From: JAFGNV01 sp964612485
GTDB taxonomy: Bacteria > Chloroflexota > Anaerolineae > 4572-78 > J111
Assembly: GCA_964612485.1 (NCBI GenBank)
Contig: CAZTFF010000006.1
Coordinates: 78,077-142,076 of the forward strand
Reading direction: 5' to 3'
DNA: 64,000 bases
The translations under genes and the position numbers were made by a program. The notes under the pieces were generated by a model. That model worked only from the letters and a program-made list of their open reading frames with translations, was not told where the DNA came from and ran no database searches. Below, in pieces: positions 34,668 to 42,650 of this stretch. The first letter of the stretch is position 1; each line of letters starts with the position of its first letter.

Positions 34668-35717
34668 ATGGATAACGAGCCAGAAAACAAACAAGGAAGC
34701 GCCTACGCCCGGGCCGGCGTGGATATTGCTGCCGGCCAGCAGGCAACGGCGCTGATGAAAAAAGCGGTTAAAGCCACCTACGGGCCGGAAGTATTGTCGG
34801 GGATTGGCGCTTTTGGCGGGTTGTTTGAGGCGGCGGGCCTCAAAGAGATGGATGCGCCGGTGCTGGTGGCTTCCACCGATGGCGTGGGCACCAAAACCAG
34901 GGTAGCCGCGCAAATGGATCGCTGGGAGTCGGTGGGCCAGGATATTGTCAACCACTGCATCAACGATATTTTGGTGCAGGGCGCGCGGCCTTTGTTTTTT
35001 ATGGATTACATCGCCTCGTCCCGGCTTGATCCCCAAAAAATTGCTATGGTTGTCAACGGCGCGGCCACGGCCTGCCAACAGGCGGGGTGCGCGCTGTTAG
35101 GTGGTGAAACGGCAGAGATGCCGGGAGTATATCAGGAAGGAGAATTTGATCTGGTGGGTACTATAGTTGGCGTTGTTGAACGCAATAAAATTCTCGATGG
35201 TTCAAATATTCAGGTGGGTGATACAATTTTGGGCTTACCCTCCACCGGGCTGCATACCAACGGTTATTCACTGGCCCGCAAGGTGCTTGGCTCGTGCGAT
35301 TGGCAATCACCCCATCCCCAATTGGGCTGCTCGATTGGGGAGGCGCTGCTGGCCGTCCATCGCACCTATTTGCAGCCGATCCAAAAATTATGGGATACGG
35401 GCGTGCAGATCCGGGGACTGGCCCACATTACCGGCGGCGGCATCATCGACAATCTACCCCGCATTTTGCCGCAGGGCATCGGCGCAGTGATTCGCCGGGG
35501 AACCTGGCCGGAACCACCCATCTTTGGCCTGATCCAATCTGAAGGGCATATTCCCAACGAGGAAATGTTCCACGTGTTCAATATGGGGTTGGGCATGCTG
35601 GTTATTGTATCGCCGGGAGACGCCGAACAGGCACAGCGTACGCTGACCGATGATGTGTTTGATGTTGGCGAAATTGTGGCCGGGCAAGAAGTGTCTATTA
35701 CTGAAAATCGAGAGTGA
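34668..35717 (+). CDS. purM: Phosphoribosylformylglycinamidine cyclo-ligase
   Basis: A 349-residue AIR synthetase (purine step 5). The family signature 'STDGVGTKTRVA' (about 67-78) and 'GGETAEMPGVY' (about 144-154) are present. The ATG at 34668 follows AGAAGGA at 5-bp spacing; a TTG at 34653 is inside that region. It lies 29 bp after purD and 4 bp before purN. Confidence 0.96.
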   Translation: MDNEPENKQGSAYARAGVDIAAGQQATALMKKAVKATYGPEVLSGIGAFGGLFEAAGLKEMDAPVLVASTDGVGTKTRVAAQMDRWESVGQDIVNHCINDILVQGARPLFFMDYIASSRLDPQKIAMVVNGAATACQQAGCALLGGETAEMPGVYQEGEFDLVGTIVGVVERNKILDGSNIQVGDTILGLPSTGLHTNGYSLARKVLGSCDWQSPHPQLGCSIGEALLAVHRTYLQPIQKLWDTGVQIRGLAHITGGGIIDNLPRILPQGIGAVIRRGTWPEPPIFGLIQSEGHIPNEEMFHVFNMGLGMLVIVSPGDAEQAQRTLTDDVFDVGEIVAGQEVSITENRE

Positions 35718-35721
35718 TTCC

Positions 35722-36309
35722 GTGAAAAAACTTGTGGTATTGATCTCCGGTTCCGGCTCTAATTTGCAAGCCATTTTAGATGCCATCGCCAATAAACAGT
35801 TAGAGGCCGAAGTAGTGCTGGTTGTGTCCAACCGAAAAAATGCCTACGGGCTGACGCGCGCGCAGCAGGCCGATGTGCCCACGCTGTACTTCCCCATCAA
35901 ACCTTACCGCGAGGCGGGCCGGGAACGCGCCGAGTATGATGCCGATCTGGCCCAGCGGGTGGCCCAGGTCGAGCCGGATTTGATCGTGCTGGCCGGCTGG
36001 ATGCACATCTTCAGCCCCGCATTTTTGGATCATTTTCCCGATCAGGTGATCAATTTACATCCGGCCCTGCCCGGCACCTTTGCAGGCGTGGGCGGCATCG
36101 AATGGGCGTTTGAAGCGTACCAGCGGGGAGAGATCGAACACGGCGGCTGTATGGTGCATTACGTCATCCCGGAGGTGGATGCCGGCCCGGTGATTGCCCA
36201 GGCAGCCGTACCGATCTTGCCGGACGACACCCTGGAAACTTACACCCAGCGCGTCCACGCCGCCGAGCATAAGATCATTGTAGAAGCGATTAGAAAGTGC
36301 ATCACGTAG
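35722..36309 (+). CDS. purN: Phosphoribosylglycinamide formyltransferase
   Basis: A 195-residue enzyme transferring the formyl group of 10-formyl-THF to GAR (purine step 3). 'LISGSGSNLQAI' (7-18) binds phosphate; 'NLHPALPGTF' (about 112-121) contains the catalytic Asn/His region, and the downstream 'DAGPVIAQ' carries the Asp. The GTG at 35722 is chosen because it starts right after the purM stop and begins the usual 'KKLVVLISG'; an in-frame ATG at 35650 would overlap purM. It ends convergent to a methyltetrahydrofolate-using methyltransferase gene. Confidence 0.94.
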   Translation: MKKLVVLISGSGSNLQAILDAIANKQLEAEVVLVVSNRKNAYGLTRAQQADVPTLYFPIKPYREAGRERAEYDADLAQRVAQVEPDLIVLAGWMHIFSPAFLDHFPDQVINLHPALPGTFAGVGGIEWAFEAYQRGEIEHGGCMVHYVIPEVDAGPVIAQAAVPILPDDTLETYTQRVHAAEHKIIVEAIRKCIT

Positions 36310-36325
36310 ACAGAATCTGGGGGGA

Positions 36326-37210
36326 TTACCCCACCAACTCCCAATCTACCATGCTGCGCATGCCGCTACGGCGAAAATGAAAATATTTAATGTAGCGCAT
36401 CGCATGCTCATCCCGGCCCAACAAAACATCCACGGCCAGTACATTCTGACGCGCTTGAGAAACACTCACCTGCGGCGCGGTGACGCCGGCCATGATGGCG
36501 GCGGTTAAAAATGTTTGGTGCAGCGCGTTGGTGTGGGGCAGATCGTAAGAAATATCACTGATGTCCAGGGTGATGTTCACGCCCAAGGCGTCTTTGACCA
36601 GCCGGATGGTTTCCAGCGTCACCATCGCGGCGTGATGGTCAACCTCAACGGCCATGGTCAGGCAATCGATCAAAATATTCTCTCGTGGAATTCCCACCGC
36701 TTCGGCGCGCTCCACAATCTTCGATGCAATCTTCAGCCGCCGCCGGGGATCATCGGGGATACCGTTTTTATCCATACACAGGCCCACTACAGCGGCATTG
36801 TGTTTGGCAACCAGGGGCAATATCCGGTTCAAGTTTTCTTCTTCCCCATTAACCCCATTGACCAGGGGCTTGCCCTGATAAACGTCCAGGGCGGCGGCCA
36901 GGGATTCGAGGTTGGGGGTATTGAGGCTCAACGGAACTTCCACTGTTGCCTGAACGGTTTCAATAATTTGGGGCAGCAGCACTACCTGATCTACATCCGG
37001 CACATCCACTTCGATATTCAGGGCATCAGCGCCGGCGGCCACCTGGGCCAGCGCCTCGTTTTTGGCAATATCAAGATGCCCGTCCAACGTTCCATCCACC
37101 AGCGGCCGCTGGCGGCGAACCGGACTCATCCGCTTGCCGATCAGAACGGTTGGTTTATGGGAGGCAATCTCAACTGTTTGCTTGGTTCCTTTGAGAATGG
37201 TTTCCATCAT
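36326..37210 (-). CDS. AcsE-like methyltetrahydrofolate:corrinoid methyltransferase
   Basis: A 294-residue pterin-binding TIM barrel (DHPS-like). It aligns with AcsE/MtgA enzymes: 'GADALNIEVDVPD' early, 'NRILPLVAKHNAAVVGLCMDKNG' features at about 127-149, 'DDPRRRLKIA', and the C-terminal 'TFLTAAIMAG'. AcsE-type enzymes exchange methyl groups between a corrinoid protein and tetrahydrofolate. It ends a minus-strand set with two UroD-family genes and lies 12 bp after the first of them. No corrinoid protein gene is visible, so the partner must be encoded elsewhere. Confidence 0.8.
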   Translation of the reverse strand: MMETILKGTKQTVEIASHKPTVLIGKRMSPVRRQRPLVDGTLDGHLDIAKNEALAQVAAGADALNIEVDVPDVDQVVLLPQIIETVQATVEVPLSLNTPNLESLAAALDVYQGKPLVNGVNGEEENLNRILPLVAKHNAAVVGLCMDKNGIPDDPRRRLKIASKIVERAEAVGIPRENILIDCLTMAVEVDHHAAMVTLETIRLVKDALGVNITLDISDISYDLPHTNALHQTFLTAAIMAGVTAPQVSVSQARQNVLAVDVLLGRDEHAMRYIKYFHFRRSGMRSMVDWELVG

Positions 37211-37222
37211 GCGCCCAATTTT

Positions 37223-38317
37223 TTACCATTTTTCCAGGCGTTTGATAATGGCCAATTCTTCCGCTTCATTTTCCGTGGCCACCCACAAAAACAGGCCCTC
37301 CGGCTCCATTTGCTCGATAAACGGTTCCAATTCATGCTTTTGCAAATCAACAATGACCGGTTTTACCGCCTGCAATTTTTTGATGAACGGAATCCACTGC
37401 AAAATCGGCAGGTCATCGCCCACACCCTGCACCCATTGAATGGCGTGGACTTCGGGCACCGCCAGAATGGCGTCGGCGTGGCGGGCCACGCCCTTGCCGT
37501 CCATATGGAAAATATTGTGAGTCATGGGCTTAACCTCTCGCTGCAAAACGGGCAGGCAGAACTCCTCAAAGAAAGCCGGGGAGATGAGGGCTGAAAAATC
37601 GCAACTGGGAATGTGCATTTTACCAAACGAGGGAATGCCCATCCAACTGCCGGAAAGTTGTTTTTCGGCCTTGAGCATGGCGTCAAAGTGGTCAAACACC
37701 TGCTGAAAATCTTTAATAGCGATCTCAATCAGTTCTGTGACCTTGTCCGGGGTTTCGATCATATCGATGCACAAATTTTGGGGATCGCGCCAGGCGGCGG
37801 CGCAATCCACGCCGGGGTGCAGATCGGTGTAGCCCACCATGAACTTGCCGGGGCATTGTTCCAGCGCGACGCGGGTGATCTCTTCGAGTTTGGTAAAGTA
37901 TTTGTTTTGCCTATCCAGCTTGAGCCGGGCCATATCATCCCACGCCTGCACAAAAGGTTTGGACCAGGAGGTGACTTCCCCGTATTCCAATTCCGCGCCG
38001 TAAAAGGCGGCGTATACTTCCGGCCCCAGATTGGGCCAGAAAATAGGGAAGGTTTCGCCGTGGAATCGTTTTCCTTTAATAGATTTCAGATAGGTTTCTA
38101 CCTGAAATTCGGCGTCAAACCAACGGTCCCGCAAGTTGTCCGAGGGATAGGCTACATTGGCCTGGTCAATAAAGGCGTTATGGGCCATAAAGCGCACCGG
38201 CGAGCGGTCGATAATTTCTTTTTCATACCAGGCGTATACCCGCTCCATAGATTTTTCAAAATGGGGCATACCTTCAAGCTCTAGATTCCAGCCGTTCATT
38301 GATGATACTGATGTCAT
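37223..38317 (-). CDS. Uroporphyrinogen decarboxylase-family (MtaA/MtbA-like) methyltransferase 2
   Basis: A 364-residue UroD-fold protein. The position of the usual His-x-Cys Zn motif reads 'IFHMDGKG' (His-Met-Asp), and 'HIPSCDFSALIS' lies further upstream. The family includes corrinoid protein methyltransferases (MtaA, MtbA, CmuA) as well as true heme enzymes; the neighbouring AcsE-like gene favours methyl transfer. ATG 38317 follows GAGGTAG and is 2 bp after the stop of the paralogue at 38320, so the pair is tightly coupled. It lacks the arginine-rich start of real HemE. Confidence 0.75.
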   Translation of the reverse strand: MTSVSSMNGWNLELEGMPHFEKSMERVYAWYEKEIIDRSPVRFMAHNAFIDQANVAYPSDNLRDRWFDAEFQVETYLKSIKGKRFHGETFPIFWPNLGPEVYAAFYGAELEYGEVTSWSKPFVQAWDDMARLKLDRQNKYFTKLEEITRVALEQCPGKFMVGYTDLHPGVDCAAAWRDPQNLCIDMIETPDKVTELIEIAIKDFQQVFDHFDAMLKAEKQLSGSWMGIPSFGKMHIPSCDFSALISPAFFEEFCLPVLQREVKPMTHNIFHMDGKGVARHADAILAVPEVHAIQWVQGVGDDLPILQWIPFIKKLQAVKPVIVDLQKHELEPFIEQMEPEGLFLWVATENEAEELAIIKRLEKW

Positions 38318-38319
38318 AA

Positions 38320-39429
38320 CTACCTCAATGCGTTGTAAGGGGTTTCTTTGATCGTGTTCACCATCGCCCAAAAATTTTCCAGCGAGGTATCAAGTTGAAC
38401 GTGATGGGTGGGGCCCAGGATCAGGCCGCCGTTTTGTCCCATTGTTTTGAGCCGGGTGAGAATTTCGGCTTTGACATCTTCCGGTGAGCCAAAAGGCAGG
38501 GTGTGCTGCTCGTCAACCGATCCCCAGAAGCACAGGTTATGGCCAAATTTTTCTTTGACCATGGCCGGGTCCATCGACGCGGGCTGGATGGGATTCAACA
38601 CGTCCAGGCCGATGTCTATCAGATCGGGAATGATGGGCAAAATGTTGCCGTCTGAGTGGTAGGCAATTTTCACCTGAGGATTGATGTTTTTCAGCGTTGA
38701 AATGAACGTGGCCATACGCGGCTTCAAAAATTGCCGCCAGGTATCGGGCGAGATGAGCATGCGGTTTTGCATGCCCACATCGTCGCCCAGCCAGATCATA
38801 TCCACGCCCAATTCAACCAGTTTTTGGGCCGCGGTCAGGTGATAATGAAAGGGGATGTCGAGCAGCCGTTCCAGCAGATCGGGATTCAGGACAAAATCCA
38901 TCAGGGTTTGATCGTAACCGCGCAGCGCCCAAGCGGTTTCAAAAATTGTGGTTACGGTGACGCCCACAATCCAATAGTCGTCTTGGTAGGTTTCAACCAC
39001 CCGCGCCGCCTCGGAGTACAGGTCGGGGCGGTGGGGGTCGGGCGGCTGGTAAGTGTCGATGGCTGCGTCCTCGGCCAGGGGATGGCCGATCATTTCGGTG
39101 TAGCAGCCGGTGCCAAATTTGGTTTCGTAGGGCCGGTTCTGCCAGGTAACGCCCCACTCGTCGGTGTAGGTTTGGCCATCTTCGCTGAGCGACTCGGTGG
39201 CGTAATACGAGTTGGCCCAGCCCACCGAGGTGAGCAGCATGTCTTCGCCCAACGCCCGTTCGATCACATAAGTGTTGCCGCCGCCGTGGGGATTGTGGAA
39301 ATCGGCGTCGGTCAGGCCCATATCCTGCCGGAGCCGGGCGGCGAATTCAGGTGTAAAGCTGATTTGCATCGGGCAACGATCCGGTTCTTCATGGTTTAGG
39401 GCCAGCAAAACCCGTTCCCGGTGTTTCAT
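38320..39429 (-). CDS. Uroporphyrinogen decarboxylase-family methyltransferase 1
   Basis: A 369-residue UroD-fold protein starting 'MKHRERVLLALNHEEPDRCP', the standard opening of MtaA/UroD-like methyltransferases. The metal motif is 'YHSDGN', again His-x-Asp instead of His-x-Cys. AAGGAG precedes the ATG. It is followed 2 bp later by the second UroD-family gene and then by the AcsE-like gene, and is preceded by a CUT2 sugar-type transporter. I infer one of the pair demethylates an imported substrate and the other may act on the corrinoid. Confidence 0.78.
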   Translation of the reverse strand: MKHRERVLLALNHEEPDRCPMQISFTPEFAARLRQDMGLTDADFHNPHGGGNTYVIERALGEDMLLTSVGWANSYYATESLSEDGQTYTDEWGVTWQNRPYETKFGTGCYTEMIGHPLAEDAAIDTYQPPDPHRPDLYSEAARVVETYQDDYWIVGVTVTTIFETAWALRGYDQTLMDFVLNPDLLERLLDIPFHYHLTAAQKLVELGVDMIWLGDDVGMQNRMLISPDTWRQFLKPRMATFISTLKNINPQVKIAYHSDGNILPIIPDLIDIGLDVLNPIQPASMDPAMVKEKFGHNLCFWGSVDEQHTLPFGSPEDVKAEILTRLKTMGQNGGLILGPTHHVQLDTSLENFWAMVNTIKETPYNALR

Positions 39430-39461
39430 GGTTGACTCCTTTGTCAGATCAATACTTCTAT

Positions 39462-40484
39462 TTATCCCAGCCGTTTGCGTAAAATGGCGTGCATAGAAAC
39501 AGAAACGGTGAAGATCAGGCCGTAAATCAATTGGGTCCAGAATCCGGTCAGGCCGGCGGCCACAATGGCCGCTTCGATAGCGCCGATGATAAAACTCCCG
39601 ATAAAGGTGCCAAAGATGGTGCCGACGCCGCCAAACACCGAGGTCCCGCCCAGGAACACGCCGGCCAGGGTTTTCAACAGATAGCCATCGCCCAGCGAAG
39701 GCCAGAAAAAGGACACGTGCAAGCTGGCCAAAATGCCGGCAAACGCCGCCGACGTGCCGATCAGGGCAAAAACCAGCATCTGGGTAAGACCGGTGTTGAC
39801 CCCCATCAGCCCGGCGGTGTGTTCATTGTCACCGATAATATAGACTTGAGCGCCAAATTTGTGCCGGTTCAGTAAAAACCAGGTAGCCACGGTAATCAAA
39901 ACCAACCAGATCATTTGCATGGGGATGCCAAAGAATTTGCCGACCAGCAAATCGTACATCAATGTCTCTCGGGCGGCCACCAGCGTGGTACCTCTTCCGC
40001 CCAGCAGCACCAGGACCGCCCCCCGCCAGAAGAACTGGGTGCCAATGGTGACCACCAGAGCCGGAATACCCACTCTTACCACAATAATGCCATTTAACAA
40101 ACCGGCCAAAAATCCGGCGATCAGGCCGGCAATCAAACCCAGCAGCACGCTGCCGGTTGGATTAAATACGAAGACAAAGGCAACCATGCCCAGCGCCATC
40201 ACCGAGGTAAAGGACAGGTCCATTTGCCCGGTAATCACCGCCAGGGTTAAGGGCATAGCCATAATGGCGAAAAAAGGTATACTCGACATAAATGCTCGAT
40301 AAATTTGGGGGGCCAAAAATGTAGTGGGGGCGGCGATAATAAATGTAACCCACACCAAAACAAATACTCCAAAAATACCCAATTGCGTGCCGTAAGTCCG
40401 CAAAAATCGGGCTAAACTAAACTGGGGGTTATAAGTTGAAGGAATTTCGACTTCGTTGTTTTCTGTATTTTCAACAGTTGTCAT
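39462..40484 (-). CDS. CUT2-type (ribose/xylose-like) ABC permease
   Basis: A 340-residue RbsC-like permease with about nine to ten spans. 'AMPLTLAVITGQMDLSFTS' (about 77-95) and 'GGTSVFGGVGTIFGTFIGS' (about 277-295) are the family hallmarks of sugar permeases (RbsC, XylH, AraH). It lies between the ATPase gene (14 bp) and the first UroD-family gene (32 bp), in one likely operon. RbsC-like permeases also serve inositol, AI-2 and nucleosides, so the substrate is open. Confidence 0.9.
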   Translation of the reverse strand: MTTVENTENNEVEIPSTYNPQFSLARFLRTYGTQLGIFGVFVLVWVTFIIAAPTTFLAPQIYRAFMSSIPFFAIMAMPLTLAVITGQMDLSFTSVMALGMVAFVFVFNPTGSVLLGLIAGLIAGFLAGLLNGIIVVRVGIPALVVTIGTQFFWRGAVLVLLGGRGTTLVAARETLMYDLLVGKFFGIPMQMIWLVLITVATWFLLNRHKFGAQVYIIGDNEHTAGLMGVNTGLTQMLVFALIGTSAAFAGILASLHVSFFWPSLGDGYLLKTLAGVFLGGTSVFGGVGTIFGTFIGSFIIGAIEAAIVAAGLTGFWTQLIYGLIFTVSVSMHAILRKRLG

Positions 40485-40498
40485 TGCTTTTAGACCTC

Positions 40499-41260
40499 TT
40501 ATTCAAAGCTTCCTGTTTCAGCAATCTGATACATTTTATCCATTAGATCTTCCAGGGTGATGTCGGCGGTTCTGAACTCGCCCGCCACCGCGCCTCGATC
40601 CAACACCACCACCCGGTCGGCCACCGAATAAACGTGGAAGATGTTGTGATCGATGAAAATGGCTGATTTTCCGGCTTCTTTGATACCGCGCACAAAGTTC
40701 AATAATTTCCGGGTTTCTTTTAACGACAGCCCCATGGTCGGTTCGTCTAAAATAATCACTTCCGCATCAAAATAGAGCGCCCGCACAATGGCGACCCCCT
40801 GCTTTTCCCCACCGGAAAAATTCTTGATAACCGAATCCGGACTCACCGCAAAGGAGGTAAAGCCCATCGACTGAACCATCAACCGGTGGGTTTCTTCTTT
40901 CATTTCCCTGACTTTAAGAAATCCAAACCTGTTTCTAAGCTCGCGGCCAATGAAAATATTCCGCCACAGGGTTTGGAGCTCGGCCAGGGCGCGCTCCTGA
41001 TACACCGTTTCAACGCCCAGCGCCCGCGCCTTGGGCACGGAGAGGTGGTCGATTTTTTCTCCGTTAAAATAAATCTCGCCGGAATCGGGCTGGTGGTAGC
41101 CGGTGAGGGTTTTGATCATGGTTGATTTACCGGCGCCGTTATCGCCCAGCAAACCTACCACTTCATTTTGGCTCAATTTAAAATCAACATTGCGCAACGA
41201 TTCAACATCCCCAAATGATTTGGAGACGTTTCTCATTTCAATTCTGTACTCTGCATCCAT
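40499..41260 (-). CDS. CUT2-type sugar ABC importer ATPase, single domain
   Basis: A 253-residue ATPase with Walker A GDNGAGKS, signature 'NFSGGEKQG' (FSGGE variant), Walker B 'VIILDEPTMG' and switch His ('IFIDHNIFHV'). CUT2 systems such as RbsA usually have two fused ATPase domains; this one has a single domain, like FrcA, and should act as a homodimer. The ATG at 41260 is preferred over TTG at 41266 because GGAG spacing is better. It overlaps no neighbour and is 14 bp before the permease. Confidence 0.9.
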   Translation of the reverse strand: MDAEYRIEMRNVSKSFGDVESLRNVDFKLSQNEVVGLLGDNGAGKSTMIKTLTGYHQPDSGEIYFNGEKIDHLSVPKARALGVETVYQERALAELQTLWRNIFIGRELRNRFGFLKVREMKEETHRLMVQSMGFTSFAVSPDSVIKNFSGGEKQGVAIVRALYFDAEVIILDEPTMGLSLKETRKLLNFVRGIKEAGKSAIFIDHNIFHVYSVADRVVVLDRGAVAGEFRTADITLEDLMDKMYQIAETGSFE

Positions 41261-41287
41261 ACTCAAAAGCTCCGCTGATAATCTAAA

Positions 41288-41341
41288 CGTAGGTCACGCT
41301 TAACGTGACACGGATCGAGACTTTGTTAAACGTGACCTACG
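41288..41341. repeat. 17-bp inverted repeat between binding protein and ATPase genes
   Basis: Arms 41288-41304 and 41325-41341 (core GTAGGTCACG / CGTGACCTAC) pair with one mismatch over a 20-nt loop. It stands between the binding-protein stop and the ATPase start. This is the same arrangement as the hairpin at 22095 in the peptide transporter, so it may set the ratio of binding protein to transporter. Confidence 0.75.
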
Positions 41342-41357
41342 GATCTAAAAATAAATG

Positions 41358-42476
41358 TTACCGAATTTGTTGTTCAACCAGATCGGCCAGCAGGTCGATA
41401 TTATCTTTGTGGGCAAAGCCGGCGCCGGTATTGATGTGCAAGCCGGTAAAGGCGTAGTTGTCGGTCAGGCAGATTTGCAAAATGGGTAAGTAACCTTGCA
41501 GCCACTGCTGCTGGTCGATGACCAGATCGGTCCAGCCGCCGCGAATCGCTTCCACGGTTGCTGCCGAGAGGTCAAAGCCGGCGGCGTAGATGTCATCCGG
41601 GCCTAAGCCGGCGGTGGTCAGGTAAGTTTCCAGGGTAGCGGTCAGCGCGCCGTGGTCGGTGACAACCAGTTTGACATCGGGATTGGCGGAGACATAACCC
41701 ACAAAGGTAGGCGTACCAGCGGAGGCGTCGGCGTTGGTGGAGTCGTCAATTTCCAGGTAATCCACCACCAGCCCGGCATCCTCCAGGGCCTCAATGACGC
41801 CCCGGGTGCGCTCGCCGCGACCGGCCTGGGCCAACAGCCCCCAGACCATGGCTTTGTCGCCTTCTTGCAGATCAAAGCGGGCAACCGCTTCCTGACCTAA
41901 AGAATAGCCGGCCTCGTACAATTCCGCGCCCACGTAACCGAATCCCTGAGAAGCGTATTTGGCTTCCAGTTGGGGCAGGGTGGTGTTCTGGCTGGTCACA
42001 ATAATACCTTGCGCCGCGGCATCATCCACCACGGCCTGGAAGGCATCATCGCCGGGGTGGCCCATAATGGCAATGCCATCGGGTTGGGTAGCGGCGGCCT
42101 CAGCAAATTGGGTTACCATTTTTTCCGGGTTCCAATCGGACCAGACATATTCTACATCCGCGCCCAAATCGGCAGCGGCCTGGACTGCGCCGTTATAAAC
42201 AACGGTCGCAAAGGGGCCACCGGGCGAGCCGCCGGGGAAGAAGACAATGCTGGTATCACTGCACCAGCCGCCTTCGCCTTGTTGGGGGGCTTCTTTTTTG
42301 GCTTCCGCTTCTTCTTCAGCCGGTTTTTCCTGCTCTTCGACTTTGGGGGCTTCTTGTTCTTCGGCAGGGGCCGGTTCTTCCTGCGGTTGTTCGGTTGCAG
42401 CCGGGGTTCCGGCGCACGCCGCCACCAGGCTCAACACCATAACCAAACTAAGAATTAACATTAATTTACGGGACAT
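41358..42476 (-). CDS. Sugar-type (periplasmic-binding family 4) substrate-binding lipoprotein
   Basis: A 372-residue lipoprotein: signal peptide with lipobox Cys21 ('SLVAAC'), a Pro/Glu/Ala-rich linker (about 25-70), then a two-lobe RbsB-like domain ('GGPFATVVYNGAVQAAADLGADV', 'QPDGIAIMGHPGDDAFQAVV', 'QNTTLPQ'). This fold binds sugars, polyols or AI-2. It is the first gene of the minus-strand transporter/methyltransferase operon, with AGAAGGAG before its ATG. A LacI-type palindrome lies 68 bp upstream. Confidence 0.9.
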   Translation of the reverse strand: MSRKLMLILSLVMVLSLVAACAGTPAATEQPQEEPAPAEEQEAPKVEEQEKPAEEEAEAKKEAPQQGEGGWCSDTSIVFFPGGSPGGPFATVVYNGAVQAAADLGADVEYVWSDWNPEKMVTQFAEAAATQPDGIAIMGHPGDDAFQAVVDDAAAQGIIVTSQNTTLPQLEAKYASQGFGYVGAELYEAGYSLGQEAVARFDLQEGDKAMVWGLLAQAGRGERTRGVIEALEDAGLVVDYLEIDDSTNADASAGTPTFVGYVSANPDVKLVVTDHGALTATLETYLTTAGLGPDDIYAAGFDLSAATVEAIRGGWTDLVIDQQQWLQGYLPILQICLTDNYAFTGLHINTGAGFAHKDNIDLLADLVEQQIR

Positions 42477-42543
42477 CTTTTTCTCCTTCTCTAAAAACTA
42501 CATGCTTAATAGATTTTTTTTGACACTTCTACTGCATTGTTTC

Positions 42544-42557
42544 ATACAACGTTGTAT
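42544..42557. promoter_or_regulatory. Palindromic operator upstream of the sugar transporter operon
   Basis: ATACAACGTTGTAT is a perfect 14-bp palindrome with a central CpG, the usual form of LacI-family operators. It lies 68 bp before the binding-protein start codon. No LacI-family gene is in the window. A second odd palindrome, GTGACTGTCAC, lies at 42622-42632. Confidence 0.55.
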
Positions 42558-42650
42558 TTTTGAAGCCGAACCCATCACCCCCTTTCAAATTTCGAGGCGA
42601 CAGCCATTCAAATTGGCAAAAGTGACTGTCACCATTGTTCATGCACACCT

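Noticed and set aside
36515..38284. Plus-strand frames (359 and 223 codons) opposite the methyltransferase genes
   Set aside because: His/Gly/Asn/Phe-rich antisense products without motifs; the minus-strand genes are clear family members with ribosome-binding sites.
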